Shown here piece by piece: positions 46,401-56,045 of a stretch of DNA of 64,000 nt. Positions within the stretch are counted from its first letter, which is position 1, and each line of letters starts with the position of its first letter. The DNA is from Citrus sinensis. Lineage: Eukaryota; Streptophyta; Magnoliopsida; Sapindales; Rutaceae. The stretch covers positions 28,245,001 to 28,309,000 of the forward strand of contig NC_068563.1 in NCBI RefSeq assembly GCF_022201045.2, written 5' to 3'. Under the pieces are notes generated by a model. That model did not search any database. It saw only the letters and a list, made by a program, of their open reading frames with translations, and was not told the origin of the DNA. The position numbers and the translations under genes were made by a program.

Positions 46401-48119
46401 ATTTAGTTCCCGAATGGAGACCAAGAAGCTTGGGTCCTTCTTGAAAGCCCTTTTGAATTGCATGGCGGAGAGTGTCTTCTCCTCGGACTTGCCTCGCTCC
46501 GTGGGTACCATGCATGCTTTACTCTCGTCGAGGATGCTTAGGGAGTTTGTAGCGGGCAGTGGGAAGGCATGGACTTGGTCGAAGAATTCCATGCCGAGGA
46601 CCATCTTGAAGTCGTCCATGGGCACGATGGAGAAGTCAAGCTTTCCGCTCCACGTACCAAGTGTGATGTGCACGCCTTGTGCGATTCCCGCAATTGGCTT
46701 GGCGGGTGAGTTCACAGCCTTCATTGTGCCTCCTTCCTTAGTGGCCTTGAGGCCTAAGCGCTTGGCCTCGTCTATGGACACGAAATTGTGTGTTGCTCCC
46801 GTGTCTAGCAGTGCGCGAACGGACTGACCGTTTACCTTTGCGCTTACATACATGAGCCCTTTCTTGACGAGTGCGGGCTGTTGGCGATTGAGTGCGCCGA
46901 GGTGTTGGAGAGAACCCATGCTGAGTTGGGGTTCCTCCGTGGACATTGCGGGGTTGCTCTTGAGTTGGGCAGCAAGAGCATTAAGCGACCTCTTCTCCGG
47001 ACAGTCGCGTACCCAATGAGGACCATTGCATATGAAGCATGGGCTTCGCGGCTTTGGCGCCTCCTTCTTGCCCTCCGTTTTTCCTTGCCAACTCTTGTCG
47101 CTAGGCGGCTTTTTCTGGCCCCAATCTTTGCGGTTGTTGCCCTTGTCCTTGCGACTCTCTCCCCCGCCTTTGCCTTGGTTGGCCTTTTTGTCCTTGGATT
47201 GGGTAGAGTATTCGATGAGCGACTCCGCAACGGCAATGGCGTCGTCAAGTGTTTGAACACCACGCCTATCAAGCTCGGTCTTGGCCCAATCCTTGAGGCC
47301 ATCTTGGAAGTAGAAGAGTGAATCCTTGTCGGATATGTCGCTTATCTCCAACATGAGGGTAGTGAACTCGTTGATGTAGTCCCGAATACTACCCGATTGC
47401 TTGAGGCGACGTAAACGCACTCGCGCTTCCTTCTCCGCATTGCTTGGGGCGAACTGCTTTCGGAGTTCTTGCTTGAAGTCGGCCCAAGTGTCGATGGCGC
47501 AAATGCCCTTGCCCATCTCGCCATGCTTGCGACGCCACCATAGTTGTGCAGCGCCTCTAAGATAGGTGGGTGCAGTGCCCACTTTTGATGCCTCATCTCG
47601 GACACCCATGGCATCGAAGTATTGATCCAGCCCAAAGAGGAAATTGTCCACGATGGTGGCATTGCGTGTGTCATCGTAGGTGTCAGGCTTTGGCACGTCA
47701 ATGCGGCGCGCATCACTCGAGTTTGCGGAAGCTGGACTTGTGGAGAGTGTGCGCTTGTGCCATGCCCAATCCGAGCGGACTTCATCCACTTCCGCACGGA
47801 CAGTACGTAGTTCGTCCTGAACAAAACTACGAAGTTTGAACAACTCATCATGGAAAGAACGAAACTCACCTCGGAGAATGTTCGCTTGCTCATGGATGAG
47901 AGCTTTTGTGGCCACCGTGAACTCGGCGTATTCTCCCTCGAGACCATCCACTCTTTCCTCCAATCCCACGAGGCTATCTTGAGCGGCGGACAATGCTATT
48001 TCGAGAGTGCCTACACGAGGCTCCAACGCATCCACGGATAGGGCCTTGGACTTGCCGCGAGTCTTGCCTTGGGCGCGTTCTCCCTCTCGGCCACGGCTTG
48101 GTTCCGGTGGAACATCCAT
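43497..48119 (-). pseudogene. gag-pol polyprotein with two nonsense mutations
   Basis: A single frame of about 1540 codons from a likely start at 48119 is broken only by two in-frame stops: TGA at 45273-45275 (an Arg CGA changed at a CpG) and TAG at 43992-43994 (probably a Trp codon). Domains in order are a coiled-coil N-terminus and gag core, a CCHC zinc knuckle (about 46998-47042, [13 protein letters not shown]), an aspartic protease ([10 protein letters not shown], about 46780-46815), reverse transcriptase (YLDDIVVYS, about 45765-45793), RNase H ([11 protein letters not shown]), integrase with HHCC finger and D,D,E core (about 44260-44770), and a C-terminal chromodomain (LVKWKNLPESEATWE, about 43570-43670). 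The chromodomain places it in the chromoviruses, whose chromodomain guides integration to chromatin marks. It is no longer autonomous. Confidence 0.88.
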
Positions 48120-48147
48120 ACCAACAACACCCTCTTGTGCTACGTTC

Positions 48148-48259
48148 GAGTTGCCTAGAACCTTCCGGAATTGGGCCAAGCTAGCACTCTTGGCCTTGTG
48201 TTGGCTCTCTAGCCCGAAATTGTGGGCAATTGGGCTAGCGAATTGGGCGGTCCGCAACA
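48148..48259 (-). repeat. Retrotransposon 5' LTR remnant
   Basis: These 112 bases match 43374-43485 of the 3' LTR with a single difference. Beyond them the sequence passes directly into the gag leader. The frame is open through the LTR remnant into gag, which is chance. Confidence 0.85.
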
Positions 48260-49119
48260 ATATGCATCAGATACATTTGGGCCCCCACCTGTTTGCAGGG
48301 CCTGGTTAAAGATAGCTTCAGGAATCAGGATCTGCGTTGAACCACTCTCCTGCAGTTTGAGTAATATTATTATGTAAGCAAAGTAAAACTACCAAAGAGG
48401 TAGATATGTTATCTATGGTTAAAATTTACCAAAGATGAGGGGGACTTCCTTGTAAGGCTCAGCAAATGGGTTAGGGCTGTCACGCTTGGGAAGAATGATG
48501 ATGGGAGAGTGTTGACCGCAGCCACGATAGGTGTGCATGCTACGAGAGTTTGCCTCTTTGGCCAACAATGGTGAAGTTGTAAACGCAGCCCTGCCCTGTT
48601 TGAATGGGGCATTGTGTTATGTAAGCCGGTCCATCCGCCCATCCACTTCGAAGCTGTCCAATGCCATGCCTGTTCCAAAAAAAAAAAATCATAATTTTGC
48701 AATTCTATGATGCTGTTTAACTAAGAATAAAACTAAATCATTGTTTCTTCAGGCATGATTTTACCAATGGATGGAGATATTGTTCTGAACATGCTTAACA
48801 ACTTTGATAAGAAGCTGGTCACCCTCCCTTGCTACAATGCGAGGCCCTGGAAACTTCCCATTTACTGATACAATGCTCTTCGTGTGGCACAGGCGTGTCG
48901 CATTTTGCAATTTTATCTAAAAAATTCATTGACAGTACTTAAGTTAAAAATTATGAACAACAGCATGAAAATTACTAGTCAGAACCAAATTAAACATACA
49001 TCAAACTTGCAGTGCCTGGTGATGCCGAATGCAGGCTCAGCGAGCAGACACAGGGCGATAAATGAGCAAAGTATTCCTTTAAGGCCTGGTGACAGTGACT
49101 GCATAAGAGAAGCACCCAT

Positions 49120-50483
49120 TTCTGGTTATGAGAGTGTGATTGCTGAAGACAGAACTACTTTTTGAGTATATATTGATTGAAGTATATGGTGGGGGCATGC
49201 GGTATGATTAGGTGATAGAAATTTGTAGTTTGAGAGAAGAGAAAACAAGAACAGCTCAATTGAGAAGGACTAGTTGTTAGAACAAATTCAGAGTGAGGTC
49301 AAAGGCAATCAATTCTGACCTTCTTTCTTTTTAAGTCGAAAACTTTGATTATTTACAGATTTATAAATCAATATATGCTCATGTGGTTCCCCAAAAATGT
49401 TGATTTACGGATTTCTATGCTAATAACCCGTAGGAAGAGAGGGAAAAAAATTGAGAAGCTTTTCTTTACCACAACTGCGGTTTCAAAATGATAGGGACCT
49501 GGCTCACTTAAATATTGGTGAACAGTTGAAATCAAATGTGACTTTGAAGATCCAATTAAACATCAAGTTGAATTGTACATAGGTGCATGTATTTATTTGT
49601 GTTTATCAAAGAACATTAAGTCATTGGTGAACATTAGAGAAAACTCAATGGACGTACACAAATCAACTAAGAACCGAGCTTTTCCATCAAGGAATCTCAT
49701 ATTAACAAGAGATAAGGGATTTTGTTCAGAAGAATCAGAATGTCATTTTCATGTTCATATATTTTATCCATCTGTAAGAATTGAACCAACCTCTTTGTCT
49801 CTTTCCCCACCACCTTAGATAAATGTTAAGGCAAGCTCATGCATAGCCTGAGAGTTGAGACGGGAAACCATGTCTATGACCATTAATTAGTTTGATATAT
49901 TTAACGCTCTATCTTACCTAATCTAACTTACATTTAATTGCTTACAAAAATACTCCGATTTTGCATAAGTCACAAGTATGTATAGGTATTATTTCTTTAT
50001 TAATATCTATTACTAAAAGAATGTTAAAAAAAATTGGGAAAAGATACTTAAAAGTTATTTATATGATAATAATACAATTTCTTGACTCACATGAATTTGT
50101 TTGAAATTTTTTTAAAATAAGATTTTTTTTCTTACAAGTTAAATTTAAAATTTAATTTTCAAAAATACAAAAATAATAGTTTTATTTTTAAAAAATGACA
50201 TATCCTACACGTATCTTTTAGGATATATCGTTGGATTATTTTATAATAGGTGACGTGTCCTCTCTATTTTTCTGGCAAAATTTTGAGAGATTTCTTTCCT
50301 GTCTTTTTTTTTTCCCCTTTTGATAAAGAAATTTCTTTCCTGTCTAAAACGCTTGATGTGAGCAAAACTCTCCGAGAACAGCAAAGTCAAGCCTGCTGTG
50401 TTTGAATCCATAGCTTCAAAATTTATTCAACCGCTGATGTTATTGTTATTACTATGCAATGTGTGCATCTAAAGTTTTGTTGG
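49120..50483. other. Intergenic region upstream of laccase pseudogene 1
   Basis: This AT-rich DNA probably holds the old laccase promoter (49120-49400). An open frame at 49573-49818 has no recognisable domain. I see no gene. Confidence 0.45.
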
Positions 50484-50878
50484 TTATGCAAATGAACACC
50501 ACCGAACAAAAGCTTCAGGTATTTTTATAATTTGTGCTTCTTTATTCAAACTAGCCAAAAGCAACAATGCGGATGCGGTTTTATTTGAGAGAAACAGAAT
50601 CACAAGCACTACTGATGTAGAAAGGAGAAGCATTTGATCTATAATTGCTACTCTTATCTTGGTAAGTGTAACATACATCTGAAAAACATCTCTGTATTCC
50701 CCATGATACAAGTATCTCTTCTCCAATGAATACAAAGCAGACTTACCACAATCATGTTACAATCCCAAAACAGGTAGAAAAATGAATCGTCTTTCATCAC
50801 ACGGCCAAGTTCTTGAAGTTGGCAAGCAGGCACAAAAGATCGAGTCCTATTACTCCATGGCCATACTACTGTAACCAT
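50484..50878 (-). other. Unresolved open reading stretch
   Basis: Two overlapping minus-strand frames are open here. The upstream one (from 50878, starting MVTVVWPWSN) reaches a good donor GTAAGT after about 43 codons, so it could be an exon. The downstream part has a hydrophobic stretch (LLLSTSVVLVILFL). I do not recognise either, and I cannot find partner exons. It could equally be a gene remnant or chance. Confidence 0.2.
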
Positions 50879-51539
50879 ATCATTTCAAGTTTTGAGGCAC
50901 GCTCTAGTCTCAACTGCTAAGCAGTGAGAAATCTGATGATCCAATGTTGGTGTTTTGTGGGAAAAATTCCTGATGAGCTTGTCTTTCAAGCCAATGCCAG
51001 AAGGCCACAACTTTCAGGCTCAAAACCCAGATTGATCATCAATCGATCATGAGCTTTTCATTAATTCGTGTGAAAAGCTTCTTGTTGTTGGAGAGTAATC
51101 CTAGCAAAAGCCATTATCCCAGCATCAAAATCCAAAAGCAAGTTCTTTAAATGGTGTTAACGTTTTGTTGGGGTTTCTCGGTTGTCATTCTTGAATCTTG
51201 ATGAGTAAACTTAGAGAGATTTGGCTTTTGGTAATGAATCTTTATAAAAAAAGTAATCAAAGAGCCGGAAAGATACCAATATTCAGATATTCAGTTTCTG
51301 TTCGATTTTGTTGTGAAATTCTTCCAAGTAATTAAATTCCAGTATTCTTTGATTCTTTCTAGGTGTTTGATTAAACGTACACATGGAAAGTAAAAAGGGA
51401 TATTCATACAACAACAGCAACTGACTATATTCAACTTCAATAAGGCAATGAAGGTACAAGGTTTGATTTAAAATATAGGAAACATATAGCTTCCAGTTCT
51501 GAAAGTGGAACTTCCTAATTTTAGAACTATCCTAGTTTT
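50879..51539. other. Intergenic region downstream of the RRM-like gene
   Basis: I see no gene. It probably includes the 3'UTR of the minus-strand gene that ends at 51540. Confidence 0.4.
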
Positions 51540-52537
51540 TTAATTTGCTGAAACTGAAGCTGCTGCTACCGATGCACGTTTTGGGACGAATCGTCTTACT
51601 CTTACATCTTTGCCATGAATATTGAACTGCATTAGTTCATTCTCTCCAAGAATTAAAGTTATGAATGCAGGTGATCGGACGATCACACGAGCATAGAGAG
51701 ACTGATCACGGCAATTACCCATCTTTATATCCTCTACGCAACCCTCTCCATATCTCCTGCATTCGATCAAAACCAAGAAAAACCAGTTAACAAAGTCACA
51801 GTACTTGTTCTCTTTGTGCGAGTATTTGCATTCATTAATGTAATCAAGAAAAGAACAAGAGATTGTAATATGTACCTAGTAAAGAACTCAAAAAGTTCTG
51901 CTCTTGTAATGGGGTGACCTTTAGAGAATGTGGCAAACAAAGTCCGATCAGTATCAGCATCATTAGCTTCTTCACTTGCCAAATGGCTACCGCTATCTTG
52001 TTGCCTAAGATTATTAACTTGAGGTTGAAGTAATTGAACAGCAGGCTCCAAAACCTGAACTTTATGATTATTCAAATTATTTCTGAGGACCAAGTCATAG
52101 TCAATAAAAGCTCTGTCACACACATCTCTTACAAATTTTGTTACGTATGCTTTGGCATTCTCGTTGTTCTGAAAAACAAATTCTAAAGAGAGCTCTCTGC
52201 CACAAACTTGACTCATTAGTGGAAGATTATTATCACGACATGTAAAAGATTCTTGGTCTGAACAAACAAGGCACAATGCAGACTCAAGAGCTAATCCGTA
52301 GAGCCCTCGGAGTGAGTCCGTTAGTTTTAGTGATTCGTGGACAAAATTTGTAAAGCCTTCGGTTTCAAGCCAATTCCAAAAGGCTAAAATTCTCTTGGAC
52401 AAGTGAGAATCAAGAGCCAGTTGAAACACTAACTTGGCGTATGCTTCACGATCAATATAGTGAAACTGTTGGAGATGACAGAGTGAGACAGTATATTTTT
52501 CTTGGAGCTCAGGAACTGTGAGAGTAATCCAAGACAT
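51540..52537 (-). CDS. Plant-specific protein with RRM-like C-terminus
   Basis: There are two coding exons, 51876-52537 and 51540-51756, joined AG/G (Arg), giving 292 residues. The N-terminal about 150 residues are helical and contain the pattern LCHLQQFHYIDREAYAKLV followed by FWNWLE. I associate this pattern with a family of uncharacterised plant proteins. The C-terminal about 100 residues look like a degenerate RNA-recognition fold: RTLFATFSKGHPITRAEL resembles the first strand and helix, and the Arg/Lys-rich end VRRFVPKRA is typical of this family. RNA binding is an inference from fold resemblance only. A TATA-like ATAAATAG (minus strand, 52675-52682) lies about 140 bases upstream of the start codon. 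I give no gene symbol. Confidence 0.82.
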
Positions 52538-52674
52538 TGTGGTTTGCCTTTGGGGTTTCTCACAGGTGGGTATTTGAGAAGAAGCAAATCAAAAAAATCA
52601 ACAATAAAAGAGAGAAAGTGAAGTTAGTGTTTCAGTGGTGTGTAGTGGGATTGCAGAAAAGTTGAAACTTGAGG

Positions 52675-52682
52675 CTATTTAT
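52675..52682 (-). promoter_or_regulatory. Probable TATA box of the RRM-like gene
   Basis: On the minus strand the sequence is ATAAATAG, about 140 bases before the start codon. It is the best match in the interval. Confidence 0.4.
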
Positions 52683-53523
52683 CAGATTGGTGAAGATTTA
52701 TCAGAATTCAACAAGGAGAAGAAGGGCAAGGCGGTGTAAGTAGTAATATGATTCCTCTTAAATCTTTTCCTTATCAATAACGGGAAACTGGGAAAGAAAG
52801 ATAACTTTTTCTTAACCAAGGAAAGATTATTATTGTTATTGTTAATTTCATTTAATATTTCTAATAGTTTATAAAAACATACCAATTGCACCGGGATTCT
52901 TGGGTAACAATTTATATAAAATTAAATCTCAATCTGTACATTTTTGCTGGACGTGGCACAGGTTCTTAAAAAAAAAAAAATCACAATTCATTCCGCAGTC
53001 ATACCAATCATCCTCCTAAACACATTATTATTGTTGTTAATATACGCTTTTTTTAATTCCGCTCGCTCCCGCAATTGCCTTGGCCAATCCTAATTGTAAA
53101 TAGCCTCAAGCTTCAACTTTGCGGCATTTCCACAGACACCATTCAAACAGAAACTTCAACTTTTGAAGAAGCAAAAGGTGACACGATTTGCAAAGGGTGT
53201 ATGTGACAGAGCCTTTTAACGGAAACATCTACGGAAATGGTTTGTTTTTTTATATCGATAACAAAAAAAGAAAAAAGAAAAAAGAAAAAAGGGACTCAAT
53301 CCACTATTGATCAATATTAAAATCAATCGATTATTAAAAAAAAGAAAAAAAGAAAATTAAATGTGTAATATGAATTGAATAAGTAAGTTAATTGGGGAAA
53401 TATTAATTGAATGTGCAAACCGGAAAAAAAAAATATTTTCCCCATAAACAGCTCAGCTTCAAATACAGAAATAAGCCAGTGCTAAAAAGTGAGACAAGTC
53501 TGAAAGCAGTCATATTATAATTG
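52683..53523. other. Intergenic region upstream of the RRM-like gene
   Basis: This is AT-rich, with GAAAAAA repeats at 53265-53355. No gene is seen. The end of laccase pseudogene 2 begins at 53524. Confidence 0.45.
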
Positions 53524-56045
53524 TTAACATTTGGGAAGATCTGCTGGCGGAGGAAGCAGCTTTTGATTTTGAAGCTTTCCATCAAATACAATACAATTAA
53601 TCCATGCCATCTTCAATCCCCAGCTTGTGTGTACTCGCAGGTGGCAGTACATGAACCATACATACCACTAATCATCAAATACACAATCAGTAGAACCCAA
53701 AAAAAAAGAAAAAAAAAAGAATCATTACCATATCATCACCATTAATTCATCGTAATCACGTATTTGTTAATAATAGTCTATAATCACCTGGATTGTGGGC
53801 CAGAAACCGAGGTGCTACCCAGCCCCCTAGGGCACACCACTCGGTGTTTCTTTCAATAGGATCACAAAGGTTGAATTTTAAAGGGTGCTTATTGGGATCA
53901 AAATTTCCGGAACCTTGTTCGACAACGAAGAAATTGAAGCCATGCAATTGAAGAGGGTGGCTTTCAGCTCTAAGAATGCTTCTATTCTAAATATTAGCTC
54001 CAAATTAGTGTTACGTAAATGGAAGCACCACAAGCTTTGTTCCATTACTCATCTTTGTGTTATTTTTTGGGGTGCCGGTGTGATTAAATGGAACTAACGG
54101 ACTTGTAGGAAATTTAGGTGTGTAAGCGCTATTTGATCGGCCAGAAAAGTTCGCTTGGAGCAGAGCCGTGTTTGGCCGAAACTTGAAACATAGTTCCATT
54201 GGGACCTTGGAAGGTTGGTTACTCTGGCGCGGGCTTGTTCCGAGGCCTGACATGGTGAAGAATTGCATGCCAAAGTTTATTTGTCAAACTTGTAGCAAAT
54301 GAAGTGTCATTGCGAGCGGGTAGAATTGGTTTCTAGTTATAGAGTTGAAGTCTTTCAATTGAGACGCTTGAATGATGGGTAACAATTAGGAGGATTCTCA
54401 AATGTTCATATTCTTAGATGCCGGCAACGGTTGAATTGTCAGAAGTGCCCTGGCCTGTCACATAAGGTCTGGCTGTCGTGAAAAATGGGTCATTTGGTTT
54501 TGAGAAGAACTTTTGTTGTCTGTCCGGGGGAAATGAGTAGAGTTTTAGTTTCGAAAGGTTTCACATGAACAGCATCGACTTCAATGACTGTGACTCTGTG
54601 AGCGTGCGATTAGGTAGATATGCTGAAGAAGAGCTCATCACTGAGGGCAGCATTGATTAATCTGAGAAGGTAAGTCTTTCCAGCCTTACAGTTTTTGCGA
54701 AATTATATAAGAAATCAAATAACGTTCATAGTTTCATATTTTGGGCAAACATCAAATACCCCTAGGCAAGCAGAGCAATTTATACAACGGCCCGCAAGCC
54801 CATTAGTGGTATTTGCATCAGAAACATTTGGGCCGCCACCTGTTTGAAGGGCCTGGCTAATGATAGCCTCAGGATCTGCGTTGTAGCATTCCCCTGCAAT
54901 TATGCAAGGCAATTGCATATCCTCTACTTTGTATTACAAAGAAACAAAACCAGAAAAGGGTAAAATTATAAGCGAAACAAGTTATACATACAAATATCAT
55001 TTATGGTCAAATTAAGTTTACCAAACATAATGGGAATTGCCTGGCTTTAGGAGAATAATTAAGGAGAGGACCATATCCAAAGGACATGGAGTTCCCCTAC
55101 GAGAGGCTATTTTAAGCTTAATGTAGATGTAGCCACCAATTCAGAGAAACAAATCGCAAGACTGGGAGCTATCGTTAGAGATGAAGCTGGAAATGTGTCT
55201 GCAGGTGCAATTAAACTCTCAAAGTTTAATGGAGATGTAGCTTTTGTGGAGGCCGAAGCCGTGGAGTGGGGAATCCAGATTGCTGAAAAAACAGGCGCAA
55301 GATGTTTGATTGTTGAACCAGACTCTCAAGAGGTGGTCAATCTTGTAAACAACAAACAAGGTAGCAAATGTGAGATCTTTTGGGTAATTTTTGAAATTCA
55401 GAACCTAGTTAAGGGCTTTGATCATGTTAATGTCTAGTATACTCATAGATCTTGTAATGTCATTTCCTATTCTTTAGCTAAATTAGCTTTCAAAAGATGT
55501 GAGATTGTTGTGTGGATGAGTTGATATCCTTCAAAACTATTGTATCTCTTTTCTTCTATGGTTTAAATGCATTTTATTTATAAAAAAAAAGGAGAGGACC
55601 ATAGAGAGTCTGCCTCTCTGCTCTGTTGACTTTGGATTGGGCATAGGGTTATACATGCTGGTCCATCAGCCCATCCACTTCGTAGCTGTCTAATTCCATG
55701 CCTGTTTCAAGCAATTGCTACTATAAGATCGCTGTTGCTATTTACATAAAAGCAAACATATATTATATTAGAATCTCAAATGCTAGTTACCAATTGATGG
55801 AGATATTGTTCTAGATATGATTAACAACTTTAATCCTCTCTTGCTACAATGCGAGGCCCTGAAAATTGCCTTTTCACTGATAAAATACTCTTGTCGGCGG
55901 CCCCCGGGGCCGGCTTCTGCCTCTATAAAATGCGATTTTTATAGAATATTTTATACATTATATCTTATGACAATTAAATGTCACATATATGCATCAAACT
56001 CATAATGCCTGCTTGCGGCGAATGCAGGCAAGAAACTGATTCAAG
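53524..56045 (-). pseudogene. Laccase pseudogene 2, interrupted by a LINE
   Basis: This second laccase copy has the same orientation and exon order as pseudogene 1. From its 5' end: a remnant of exon 1 (about 56000-56045, PAFAASRHYEFD, donor GT changed to GC), exon 2 (about 55790-55935, with an internal deletion and an odd GC-rich insertion), exon 3 split by a LINE (about 55604-55710 and 55022-55062), exon 4 (about 54750-54900, [23 protein letters not shown]), exon 5 (53788 to about 54700, with several frameshifts and stops) and exon 6 (53524 to about 53660, ending PPPADLPKC then TAA). The copper-binding HCHLEVH motif reads YCHLRVH. With this many lesions it cannot encode a working laccase. 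The better-preserved ends suggest it died before or about when the LINE inserted. Confidence 0.85.
55076..55590 (+). mobile_element. 5'-truncated LINE (RNase H end) with poly-A tail
   Basis: A 515-base insert on the plus strand ends in a run of nine A. It is flanked by a 13-base target duplication, GGAGAGGACCATA (55063-55075 and 55591-55603). A frame inside (about 55108-55437) encodes FKLNVDVA, GAIVRDEAGNV and AVEWGIQIAEKTGARCLIVEPDS, matching the RNase H-like domain at the C-terminus of many plant L1-type LINEs, with an early stop. The start is cut off within this domain, as usual for abortive target-primed reverse transcription. It disrupts laccase pseudogene 2 in the codons for LYGPL. Confidence 0.88.

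Larger units (their letters stand above)
43040..48259 (-). mobile_element. Ty3/gypsy chromovirus-type LTR retrotransposon, 5' LTR truncated
   Basis: The element lies on the minus strand. The 3' LTR (43040-43485) begins TGTTGCGAACC and ends CCCGTGACA. A polypurine tract GGTGGGGGAAGA precedes it. The gene order is gag, protease, reverse transcriptase, RNase H, integrase, chromodomain. At the 5' side only the first 112 bases of the LTR remain (48148-48259). These join straight to gag-leader sequence, so the rest of the LTR and the primer-binding site are gone. The two LTR pieces differ by one base in 112, so insertion was fairly recent. The target duplication looks like ATAT (only four bases are clear). 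It sits inside laccase exon 4. Confidence 0.9.
41197..49119 (-). pseudogene. Laccase pseudogene 1, interrupted by two transposons
   Basis: Laccases are secreted multicopper oxidases that couple lignin monomers. Recognisable exons: exon 1 (49000-49119, signal peptide ending EPAFGITRH), exon 2 (48765-48916), exon 3 (48430-48669, with [19 protein letters not shown]), exon 4 split in two (48260-48349 and 42990-43039), and the end of exon 5 (41197 to about 41312, [11 protein letters not shown]). Lesions are an in-frame TAG at 48540-48542, a deletion of about 5 bases in exon 3 near 48508, a 7-base duplication near 48321-48327, a Ty3/gypsy element inside exon 4, a hAT element in the exon 5 region, and loss of most of exon 5 and all of exon 6. 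Exon 4 reads NVSDAYAINGLPGPF across the retrotransposon once it is ignored. The type looks LAC17-like. It cannot make a working enzyme. Confidence 0.88.

Noticed and set aside
45273..48260. Gag frame reading through the LTR remnant as the true protein start
   Set aside because: The first 37 or so codons are LTR sequence made contiguous by the deletion. The Met at 48119 is a better start.
43320..48309. Many plus-strand open frames across the Ty3 element
   Set aside because: All are antisense shadows of the gag-pol frame; none has a recognisable domain.
54715..54918. Short laccase-like frame as a small real gene
   Set aside because: It is exon 4 of a degenerate laccase that continues on both sides with frameshifts and a LINE insertion.
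55195..55437. Free-standing RNase H protein
   Set aside because: Poly-A tail, target duplication and early stop show it is a truncated LINE 3' end.
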